Assembly: GCF_022869165.1 (NCBI RefSeq)
Contig: NZ_CP094929.1
Span: 2,356,001 to 2,420,000 of the forward strand
Reading direction: 5' to 3'
DNA: 64,000 nt
Source: Sphaerochaeta associata
GTDB lineage: Bacteria > Spirochaetota > Spirochaetia > Sphaerochaetales > Sphaerochaetaceae
The stretch's first letter is position 1. The number at the start of each line of letters is the position of its first letter. This document shows positions 25,705 to 33,658 of this stretch, piece by piece. The notes under the pieces were generated by a model, which had not been told where the DNA came from, ran no database searches, and saw only the letters and a program-made list of their open reading frames with translations. The translations under genes and the position numbers were made by a program.

Positions 25705-27645
25705 ATGAACTACCTTAGCATCGATATCGAGACATATTCTTCGATCAATCTAGCCAAAAGCGGAGTTTACCGTTACTGCGAGGCAGAGGACTTCGAGATC
25801 CTCCTGTTCGGTTACAGCGTGGACGGCGGGGAGGTGAAGGTCGTCGATCTCGCCCGGGGAGAGAAAATCCCCAAAAACATATTCAGTGCTATCTCCGACG
25901 ATGGCATCATCAAATGGGCGTTCAATGCAACCTTCGAACGTATTTGTCTTTCCCGCCATTTGGGGTTGCCGACAGGTACCTATCTGGACCCGGTCTCTTG
26001 GCGTTGCACGATGATCTGGTCGGCGTATCTGGGACTACCCCTATCGCTGATGGGCGTCGGTGCAGTGCTCGGTCTTCAGAGACAGAAGCTCTCCGAGGGC
26101 AAGGATCTGATCAGATACTTCTGCACCCCATGCAATCCTACTATCACCAACGGCGGACGTACCAGGAATGCAGCTGATGATGCACCTGACAAATGGAAAT
26201 TGTTCATCGAGTACAACAAGCGCGATGTCGAGGTTGAGATTGCCATCCATCAGCGCCTCTGTCGATTTCCGGTTCCCGATGCCATCTGGGATGAGTACCA
26301 CCTTGATCAAGGCATCAACGACCGGGGTGTGTTGATCGACAAGAATCTCGTGGGTAATGCAATCAGGATGGATAAACGTGCCCGAGAAGAGTTGATTGCG
26401 AGGATGAAGGATCTCACTGATTTGGAGAATCCCAACTCGGTATCCCAGGTAAAGACCTGGCTGTCAGAGAACGGTCTTGAAGTCGATTCTCTTGGCAAGA
26501 AGGATGTGAAGGCAGCTTTGCAGGATGCCCCGCGCCAGATACAGGAAGTGCTCGAGCTCAGGCTTCAGCTTGCCAAGTCGTCGGTGAAGAAGTACCAGGC
26601 GATGGAAAACGCAGTTTGCAGCGATGGCAGGACTAGGGGCATGTTCCAGTTCTACGGGGCAAACCGTACCGGGCGGTGGGCCGGAAGACTCGTGCAAATG
26701 CAAAATCTACCCCAGAACCATCTGGAGGATCTGGAGACTGCAAGAACCTTGGTGAATAGCGGTGGGTATGAAGCGGTGCAGATGTTGTATTCCGATGTTC
26801 CCAACACATTGTCACAGTTGGTCCGTACTGCATTCATCCCCAGAAACGGATATCGATTCATTGTTTCGGACTTCTCAGCCATCGAAGCAAGAGTGCTCTC
26901 CTGGCTTGCAGGGGAAACCTGGCGCATGGAGGTCTTTGCGGGCAATGGCGACATCTACTGTGCATCGGCTTCACAAATGTTCAAGGTCCCTGTAGAGAAG
27001 CATGGCCAGAATGCCCATCTGAGGCAGAAAGGGAAAATTGCCGAATTGGCACTCGGTTACGGCGGATCGGTAGGAGCTCTGAAGGCGATGGGCGCCCTGG
27101 ATATGGGCCTTGAAGAGAATGAGCTCAAGCCATTGGTGGATGTGTGGCGGCAATCCAATCCAAACATCGTCCAGCTTTGGTGGAATGTGGACAAGGTGGT
27201 TAAGGAAGCGGTCAAGGATAGGATGTCGACCAACACACATGGCATCAGGTTCTCGTATGAGAGTGGCTTCCTGTTCATCACGTTGCCATCAGGCAGACGG
27301 CTTGCCTACGTGAAACCCCGTATGGGTACCAATGATTTTGGCAGCGATTGTGTGACCTATGAGGGCGTGGGAGCCACAAAGAAATGGGAACGCATCGAAA
27401 CCTATGGGCCCAAGGTGGTGGAAAACATCGTGCAGGCAATCAGCCGTGACATTCTCTGCTACTCGATGCAGCAACTCAAGGATCATCGGATCTGCATGCA
27501 CATCCATGACGAGATTGTCATCGAGGCACCTGATGAAGTGGAACTGAAAGACATCGAGGCTTCCATGGCGGCATCGCCATCATGGGCGGATGGATTGCTG
27601 CTCAATGCGGATGGCTTTGAGACCAAATTTTACAAGAAGGACTGA
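25705..27645 (+). CDS. Phage family A DNA polymerase
   Basis: A 646-aa protein. The 3'-5' exonuclease domain starts at once with YLSIDIETYSS (the D-x-E of Exo I). The polymerase domain has motif A DFSAIEARVLSWLAGE (about 390), motif B QKGKIAELALGYGGSVGA (about 435) and motif C CMHIHDEIVIEAP (about 601). There is no 5'-nuclease domain, as usual for phage enzymes of this class. The start at 25705 follows AGGAGATCAGG; a longer frame with no ribosome site is rejected. It sits with DUF2800/DUF2815 in the replication block. Confidence 0.93.
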   Translation: MNYLSIDIETYSSINLAKSGVYRYCEAEDFEILLFGYSVDGGEVKVVDLARGEKIPKNIFSAISDDGIIKWAFNATFERICLSRHLGLPTGTYLDPVSWRCTMIWSAYLGLPLSLMGVGAVLGLQRQKLSEGKDLIRYFCTPCNPTITNGGRTRNAADDAPDKWKLFIEYNKRDVEVEIAIHQRLCRFPVPDAIWDEYHLDQGINDRGVLIDKNLVGNAIRMDKRAREELIARMKDLTDLENPNSVSQVKTWLSENGLEVDSLGKKDVKAALQDAPRQIQEVLELRLQLAKSSVKKYQAMENAVCSDGRTRGMFQFYGANRTGRWAGRLVQMQNLPQNHLEDLETARTLVNSGGYEAVQMLYSDVPNTLSQLVRTAFIPRNGYRFIVSDFSAIEARVLSWLAGETWRMEVFAGNGDIYCASASQMFKVPVEKHGQNAHLRQKGKIAELALGYGGSVGALKAMGALDMGLEENELKPLVDVWRQSNPNIVQLWWNVDKVVKEAVKDRMSTNTHGIRFSYESGFLFITLPSGRRLAYVKPRMGTNDFGSDCVTYEGVGATKKWERIETYGPKVVENIVQAISRDILCYSMQQLKDHRICMHIHDEIVIEAPDEVELKDIEASMAASPSWADGLLLNADGFETKFYKKD

Positions 27646-27647
27646 AT

Positions 27648-28076
27648 ATGAATATTCGCAACAAGGAAGGATATATGGATAGGACCCCTTATGAGGCCAT
27701 GAAGGCTATTGAGAAACAAGCTAGACCACACTTTGATTATCATCCCATGGTATATATCTGCTCCCCGTATGCTGGAAATATCGAAGAGAATGTGTTCCAT
27801 GCCCGACGTTACAGCCGTTTTGCAGTCGAAAAAGGTTATCTCCCGATAACCCCTCACCTGCTCTATCCACAGTTTCTTGATGACGGTCTTCAGAGCGAAC
27901 GCGATCTGGGCATGTTCTTCGGCATTGTGCTCATGAGTAAATGTTCGGAGGTTTGGGTGTTTGGTGAAAGGATCAGTACAGGAATGCAAATTGAGATTGA
28001 GAGGGCTCGCTGCAAGGGATACAAGGTGAGATTTTTCGGCAGTGATTGTATAGAACTCAGTTGCAAGAAGGATTAA
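27648..28076 (+). CDS. DUF4406/nucleoside deoxyribosyltransferase-like protein
   Basis: A 142-aa protein. The core strand VYICSPYAGN (about 35-44), the HARRYSRFAVEKGYLPITPHLLYP helix-strand unit and the RISTGMQIEIERA region match the Rossmann-like fold shared by DUF4406/DUF7768 and nucleoside 2-deoxyribosyltransferases. In phages these may act on nucleotides or modified bases, which is not established. It starts 2 bp after polA. A second ATG at 27675 with GGAAGGA nearby is an alternative start. It is the last phage gene before the AT-rich cargo. Confidence 0.7.
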   Translation: MNIRNKEGYMDRTPYEAMKAIEKQARPHFDYHPMVYICSPYAGNIEENVFHARRYSRFAVEKGYLPITPHLLYPQFLDDGLQSERDLGMFFGIVLMSKCSEVWVFGERISTGMQIEIERARCKGYKVRFFGSDCIELSCKKD

Positions 28077-28232
28077 TAATCTGAATCTTAAGTTGCTTAT
28101 CAAACAGTCAAAATAACCAATCTGCATGACTAAACACAAATAGTAATATTTATCAATCAAACATTTGACAAAATCAGCATCAGACGAAAACAATGCTAAA
28201 ATTAAATGGGCTAAATAATATGCATAATATTT

Positions 28233-28261
28233 TTGCCCCATCATTCATAGTATGTTACAAT
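28233..28261 (+). promoter_or_regulatory. Predicted promoter of the HEPN-motif gene
   Basis: TTGCCC (28233-28238) and TACAAT (28256-28261) are 17 bp apart and end 24 bp before the ATG at 28286, which has AAGGAT as ribosome site. The cargo gene thus appears to have its own promoter, as expected for an autonomously expressed moron. Confidence 0.5.
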
Positions 28262-28285
28262 TTATTTTTAGAATAAGGATAAATC

Positions 28286-29713
28286 ATGATTGATAATGAT
28301 GTTGTACCTTTAGAATCTCAAGAACTTGCTGCCGAAACGGCAATTTTTACAAGTTATTTAGAAAAATTTGGTCTACCAACAGAGAATATTATCGCTACCA
28401 CGGATGAAAGGAAAATTGTAGGACAAAATTTACCGAGCTTTCTTGAAGCTCTCCCAATTGAGGAAAAGCGAGAAGCACGATACTTATCAAAGTTTATCGG
28501 TGCAACTGCAATTGGTCTATTTGATGCTGCCTTGAACTATGTTTGGAACGAAGTTGTCCTGAATCTTAGAAAAAAAGCAACAATCTACGGTATTGATTTA
28601 TTTTTTGACGCGTCAGTTGGGGGTTCGAACAGAGCTTCATATAAGGATGTATCTGATCTAGGAGGTCTAAAAGATAGCGTTCTTCTGGATACTTGTCGTA
28701 AACTAGAGCTAATCTCTGATATAGTCTATCGCAAGCTTGACCACATTCTAACTATGCGAAACGAAGTAGCTGCTTCACATCCAAATGTAGAAAGCATTGG
28801 TGGATTTGAGTTATTAGGTTGGCTCCAAACTTGCGTAAAGGATGTACTACAAGATAGGCCATCAGATTCTGCAATAAGAATCCGCGCCTTGGTGGACAAT
28901 TTGAAATCTAGGCAAGATGTAATAGATAAAGATTCCATAACACGCATCTCACATGAATTAACTAATCTTTCATTAGCTCACGTTCACAACCTTCTAGTAA
29001 GCATTTTCGGTATGTTTGTTGACCCCTCCACGAGTCAGATTCTTAGAAAAAACATTTCTCTTATAGCAATAGACGTTTGGAATTGCGCAGACACGACAGT
29101 AAAGTATAAAATTGGTGCAATGATAGATGGCTATCGAACAAACCTACAACAAGATCGTCTTGAAAAAGGAATTTTATTCCTAACAACTGTTGATGGAAGA
29201 ATGTATGAAACCCTTCCCGCAAAAACAGTCGCTCTCGAGACGTTAGCTGATAAGCTGGAAGATGCTCATGAAGGTTGGGATAACTACTATAATGAACCGC
29301 CGATAATGCAGGAGATTTTTGGATACTGCCGATCTTCAAATGATATTCCTAAAGAAATATTACCAAAACTGATCAGAGTAGTATTCCGCTGTCGAATTGG
29401 ACGTGGCCTTACTTATCGTAGTGGCGTAAGTCCTGACGGAAGACCTCTCTATGATAATTTCTTTTCTTTGATGGATGATGATGGGATTATCAATTGTATT
29501 CTTATAATTTTCCACCCAACTATCAACTCTAAACTCAACAATACTATTTGCCAAAATCATTTAGAGGCAATTTTAAAAATTTTACGACCGTTAGCAATCT
29601 CAGACCGTCTTAAAGAGATCCTTGAATTCCTAATTAGCGACATACCGAATGCAAGTAAAGCAAACAGAAACCCAAGATTCCGAGAGCTTTCTTCCCCATT
29701 CATTAGTTGGTAA
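28286..29713 (+). CDS. HEPN-motif protein, candidate abortive-infection ribonuclease
   Basis: A 475-aa AT-rich gene. At residues 158-165 the sequence MRNEVAASHP carries R-N-x5-H, the HEPN ribonuclease signature (R-x4-6-H with N after R). It sits in a helical stretch between VYRKLDHILT and FELLGWLQTCVKDVL. The first 150 residues are also helical, and residues 220-475 form an unrecognised helical domain. HEPN proteins of this size in phage cargo are often RNases that stop infection by rival phages. The gene has its own promoter and is flanked by convergent minus-strand defence genes. Family name unknown. Confidence 0.7.
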   Translation: MIDNDVVPLESQELAAETAIFTSYLEKFGLPTENIIATTDERKIVGQNLPSFLEALPIEEKREARYLSKFIGATAIGLFDAALNYVWNEVVLNLRKKATIYGIDLFFDASVGGSNRASYKDVSDLGGLKDSVLLDTCRKLELISDIVYRKLDHILTMRNEVAASHPNVESIGGFELLGWLQTCVKDVLQDRPSDSAIRIRALVDNLKSRQDVIDKDSITRISHELTNLSLAHVHNLLVSIFGMFVDPSTSQILRKNISLIAIDVWNCADTTVKYKIGAMIDGYRTNLQQDRLEKGILFLTTVDGRMYETLPAKTVALETLADKLEDAHEGWDNYYNEPPIMQEIFGYCRSSNDIPKEILPKLIRVVFRCRIGRGLTYRSGVSPDGRPLYDNFFSLMDDDGIINCILIIFHPTINSKLNNTICQNHLEAILKILRPLAISDRLKEILEFLISDIPNASKANRNPRFRELSSPFISW

Positions 29714-30060
29714 TAAACAAAGAATTCAGCGAATCTTACATAACTAAAAAAAGGTTACTAACTCTAGAGGGTCCATAATATTTGTCCCACTACCTATATG
29801 CAGATCTCACTTTATTACATGAGTTTTATGTGTTTTTATACTATAAAAGCCCCACGAGTCTCTTAAATTCTTCTTTGATAAGGAGAAAGATATATTGGTG
29901 CTGATTATGACAGGCTTATAATACAGTATAAATTATACTACAAATTCAACAGATAGATACATAGCTTAGGGAATGCTATTTCATTTAGATAGAATCATTT
30001 AGTCCCATGAAAATGAGTTTATAGTATAAAGCTGATTAAAAGTCACGTTTATTAGAGAGT
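29714..30060. other. AT-rich gap between convergent cargo genes
   Basis: This holds the 3' ends of the HEPN-motif gene (plus) and the Mrr-like gene (minus). I see no open frame and no strong GC-rich hairpin. Confidence 0.4.
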
Positions 30061-30777
30061 CTAGACTTCTTCTCTGTATAAAATTTTGTAATGCTTAAGT
30101 GCTTTTTCTTTATTTTCATTTATAAAATTAAATAGTTCCCTATAGGTGGTTATTGTCAAAGATCCAATTACTTCAAGACTATCATTGATAATTGGCAAAA
30201 CGAAAGGAAGATTCTTTGTATACGTACTTACCAAGTCATCACCTGGGCCAAGTTCACATATTGGTCGATATGCTTGATGAACCAAAATCCATTTCTTTGA
30301 GTCTATTGCTCCACCATCAGCTACCCGTTTACCAGGGTAATCCCAATATGGAAATAAGGGGTCAGCATACTTCCTATATTTTCTTGCCAGAGCTTTTTTC
30401 CATCTCTCAAAATACTGATTCTCAATATCTTTCAACGTCACAAGTTTAATGTTAGTTTTCATGGCTGCATCGATGCATCCTTGCTGAAACCCCACCTTTG
30501 ACACGATATAACCAAGGTTAGCACCATAGTCATTCAATACTGTTCGGAAAGAATGAATTACCTCTTGATCAATTGGCCTATTCCAAAACTTACATTCAAC
30601 TAGTATTACAGGTTTATACTCACTTTCAACATCTTGGACAAACACATCAATTTCTTTTTTGCCCCGTACAAGCTCAACTACTTTTGAAACTTCAGCGTTA
30701 AATCCACATTCACTGAACAATTGCCCTACAAATTTTTGGAGTTCTTTCCAGTCTTTCGGTTCTCGATCAAATATCAT
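30061..30777 (-). CDS. Mrr-like restriction endonuclease
   Basis: A 238-aa protein. The N-terminal 120 residues are an Mrr_cat-type PD-(D/E)XK domain: helix WKELQKFVGQLFSECGFNAEV, then KKEIDVFVQD (catalytic D, about 45) and VILVECKFWNRPID (E-x-K, about 60-62), then a helix and the GYIVSK strand. The rest (about 130-238) is a small domain of unknown type that may bind target or regulate. Mrr-type enzymes usually cut modified DNA. It is a stand-alone minus-strand gene in the cargo block with GGGG as a weak ribosome site. Confidence 0.8.
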   Translation of the reverse strand: MIFDREPKDWKELQKFVGQLFSECGFNAEVSKVVELVRGKKEIDVFVQDVESEYKPVILVECKFWNRPIDQEVIHSFRTVLNDYGANLGYIVSKVGFQQGCIDAAMKTNIKLVTLKDIENQYFERWKKALARKYRKYADPLFPYWDYPGKRVADGGAIDSKKWILVHQAYRPICELGPGDDLVSTYTKNLPFVLPIINDSLEVIGSLTITTYRELFNFINENKEKALKHYKILYREEV

Positions 30778-31267
30778 AACAACCCCTACGTCAAATATTG
30801 TCTCCTATCACATCATCCGATACAGCTGAAGTTAATATTCATTGAAACACTGCCTTCGTTTTTCACAGCATTAGCATTTCATTTTCTGTCCCTACTGAAT
30901 ATTTAAACAATTTACTACCCATACTCTACAGTATCTAAACAACCTCATCTACTAAATATCTCCGGGAAAATAAGTTCTTGATTAGAAATCTGGGTGAATA
31001 ATTTTATATCCTTACAATATTTTTACCATCTTCGCACACAATGACGTACTGTGGTACAGGGGATCATCTTTTTTGCAATTCTAAAGGGAGGCGTTCTTGC
31101 TGGTAGATAAGAAGTACATACCCGGCATGAATAGGCTCCATCTAAACGCAATGAAAATCGAGATTTATGGGACTCGTTGTAGCGGATAAAAGGTTAGATA
31201 TTTCAGGGATGATTGCAGGGAATATCCACCTTAAACTTTGCGACACGATCTGTACTGAAGCTACTTG
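30778..31267. other. Gap between Mrr-like and RloC-like genes
   Basis: About 490 bp. A short frame, LLVDKKYIPGMNRLHLN onward (31095-31187, plus strand, about 30 codons), follows AAAGGGAGG. It may be a truncated start of a displaced phage gene, but it is too short to support. Otherwise nothing is evident. Confidence 0.3.
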
Positions 31268-33421
31268 CTAGGAAGTTCTTGCACTATAACAAGTCATTTT
31301 CAGATGATGGTATTTATCACACTCTCTAATTGTATTTCGTAAAAATTTGGCTGCTTTATGTATCTCCGATGGATTGTGAGGATGTGTGGCCTTATGTGAT
31401 AAGATGTTACAAACAGAAAGGAGTAAATCAAGTTTTTGTTTCTTACTATTTGACAAATCACTAATCTCACACTTGAATAAGGCTTTAGCGATGTCCCCAG
31501 TATGAGTTGCAGTAGCATAGTCTAGGTTTACATTGAATTTGACATACTCCTCCAAAACTCTTCTCATCGTATTTGGCATGTGAAGTGATTCTTGGGGAGG
31601 AATTTCTTCAACTTTCTTGTTGCAGAAAGCGTCCACCTCGCAATACATTTGCATATATGGACTTAGTAGCTTGGATCCTTCAATTTCATTAATCCTGCTT
31701 ACTTGAGATTCCTTTTTAATCTCAAAAAATGCATAGGTATCTCTATCATTCCGACCATATGTCATGGCACAAAAATCATCCCAAGAGTGAGTGAGAATAT
31801 AGATCTTAGGCAAATCATAATCCAGCAGAGATTTTATTAGTTCTAATATATAGAATTTATTATTGTCATCTAAACTGGATATTGGATCATCCAATACAAT
31901 GCCTTCAATATCTTCCTTCAACGAGATTTCGTTGTCATCAAGCATTTCGTAGTAGAAATAAATCAATGAAAGCAAATTCCGTTCTCCTTCACTGACATCA
32001 TCTAGTCGCAATGTGGTTCCATCATTATGTTCGAGACGATATACATCCCCATCCAACTTGAGAAAGAAATCCAGGTTCATATCCCTCAATGTCGCATTCA
32101 AAAATCTGGCGAAATTAGACAAATCCGATTTTTCCGCTGTAAGGATCTCATTCTTATTCTCAAGGTCTGCCTTTTCCTTTTTAAGTCTTTGGACCTCATC
32201 TTCCCACTCAGCAATCTTTGCTAAATTTTCATTAACGATCTTTGAATTCTTTAATTCATACCCAATAGCACCTTTGACAAGAAGCTCTAACCGGTTTACC
32301 TTTTCAAGAATATTTTGTGAGTAGGCAATCTTAGAATCTTTTATGAATCTAACGCTATTGTTGACATCTAGAATTGCTTTCTTAAGTGAGTCAATCTCAA
32401 TTGAAACTGATAAATCCATCCTATCAGTTTTCAAATCAACAGCAGAGAGAGCATTATGAATCTCTCTTTCCGCGGCACTTATTACATTAAAATGATTGTC
32501 ATCCTCTTGTTGAAGAAACAAGTCTCTATATTTACCAAAATTCCTTTTTAATTCCTCAACTACTTGTTGAATAGCCACTAGTTCGTGATGAATCTCTGTT
32601 AGCTGCCTAGAGGCCTTTTGTTTCTCATTCTGTAAATATGAGGTTATATGATCATAAATATCATCGTAATGGATTGAGGATCCACAAAATTCGCACTTTG
32701 TTTTTCCCTTATGAATTTTTAGTCCTGTTTCCAACCAAGAAATTATTTCTTGGCTAGGAATATCAATATCCTTGAAATTTTTGCTGAGCAGCTCACTCAA
32801 ATTTTCAATCTTCAGCTTATTAATATCTATAGTATCAGGAACTATACATAAATTAACATTCTCACTCTCCACAGAAAAATTTGCATCACCAGTAATTTCA
32901 TTATATTTTTCATCTGGAAATAATTTTATGCTGTCGTCATAATCCTTAATCCATAAATTGACTTTCTCATGTACCGTCTTTGCTTTAGGCTTATTGTGAA
33001 TTTTATTATTTGTTCCCCTCCTTCGATTTAAAACATCTTCCATGAACTTTTCTGTGGTCTGAATAGAATCTTTTATTTTTTCATCATATCGGTTCATCTG
33101 TACTTTCCGGTCGTTGATTGCACTCAGGTTACCTTCGATTTGCTGCTCAATATCTACATTCTTCTTTCCAAAATTTGAGATTACACCGCGGATTCTGCCA
33201 TCCTTCAGTGAAAGGGTTTCCTTCACATAGTTCTCACTGAAAATTCGGAAATGCTTTGGATTATGTTTTCTGAAAAAATTGGCTTGTAGTATATTCGCAA
33301 GAGAACTTTTCCCTGAACCGTTTAGACCAAATATAATATTCTTTTGTTTAAAATTAACTTCATCAATATTCGAATTCAACTTCCAAGACTTCAAAATTCT
33401 CTCATCTAAACCTTCTGACAT
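31268..33421 (-). CDS. RloC-like SMC-type ATPase with zinc hook, candidate anticodon nuclease
   Basis: A 717-aa protein of the AAA_13 group. Walker A is GLNGSGKSS (32-40). Two coiled-coil arms flank a CEFCGS zinc hook at about 243. The ABC-type signature and Walker B lie at about 470-510 (DDVSEGERNLLSLIYFYYE, GIVLDDPISSLDD). The C-terminal domain has MRRVLEEY (R-x3-E, about 618) and a later NILSHKATH (about 682). RloC and PrrC are tRNA anticodon nucleases whose active triad is R, E and H in this order, so that role is plausible but unproven. The start has AGGTGG 8 bp upstream. Confidence 0.75.
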   Translation of the reverse strand: MSEGLDERILKSWKLNSNIDEVNFKQKNIIFGLNGSGKSSLANILQANFFRKHNPKHFRIFSENYVKETLSLKDGRIRGVISNFGKKNVDIEQQIEGNLSAINDRKVQMNRYDEKIKDSIQTTEKFMEDVLNRRRGTNNKIHNKPKAKTVHEKVNLWIKDYDDSIKLFPDEKYNEITGDANFSVESENVNLCIVPDTIDINKLKIENLSELLSKNFKDIDIPSQEIISWLETGLKIHKGKTKCEFCGSSIHYDDIYDHITSYLQNEKQKASRQLTEIHHELVAIQQVVEELKRNFGKYRDLFLQQEDDNHFNVISAAEREIHNALSAVDLKTDRMDLSVSIEIDSLKKAILDVNNSVRFIKDSKIAYSQNILEKVNRLELLVKGAIGYELKNSKIVNENLAKIAEWEDEVQRLKKEKADLENKNEILTAEKSDLSNFARFLNATLRDMNLDFFLKLDGDVYRLEHNDGTTLRLDDVSEGERNLLSLIYFYYEMLDDNEISLKEDIEGIVLDDPISSLDDNNKFYILELIKSLLDYDLPKIYILTHSWDDFCAMTYGRNDRDTYAFFEIKKESQVSRINEIEGSKLLSPYMQMYCEVDAFCNKKVEEIPPQESLHMPNTMRRVLEEYVKFNVNLDYATATHTGDIAKALFKCEISDLSNSKKQKLDLLLSVCNILSHKATHPHNPSEIHKAAKFLRNTIRECDKYHHLKMTCYSARTS

Positions 33422-33658
33422 GATTCGGCCACCTAAAATTAGTTAATTCATTAAATTGTTAACAAATAAAGATTACAGCGCAATCAGACCAAACTCAATC
33501 TTTTTTTCGACAACAGTACTATTTATCACTCATCCTATCAGAATTGAGCTTAAGTAATAGCTAATCTTCCACAATCATGGGTACGGTTTTTCGGTGGTAG
33601 GTAAGGAGTGTCTATTCGTCATGAAAACTCTCTACCTATCTACCAAGGAGGATACGAT

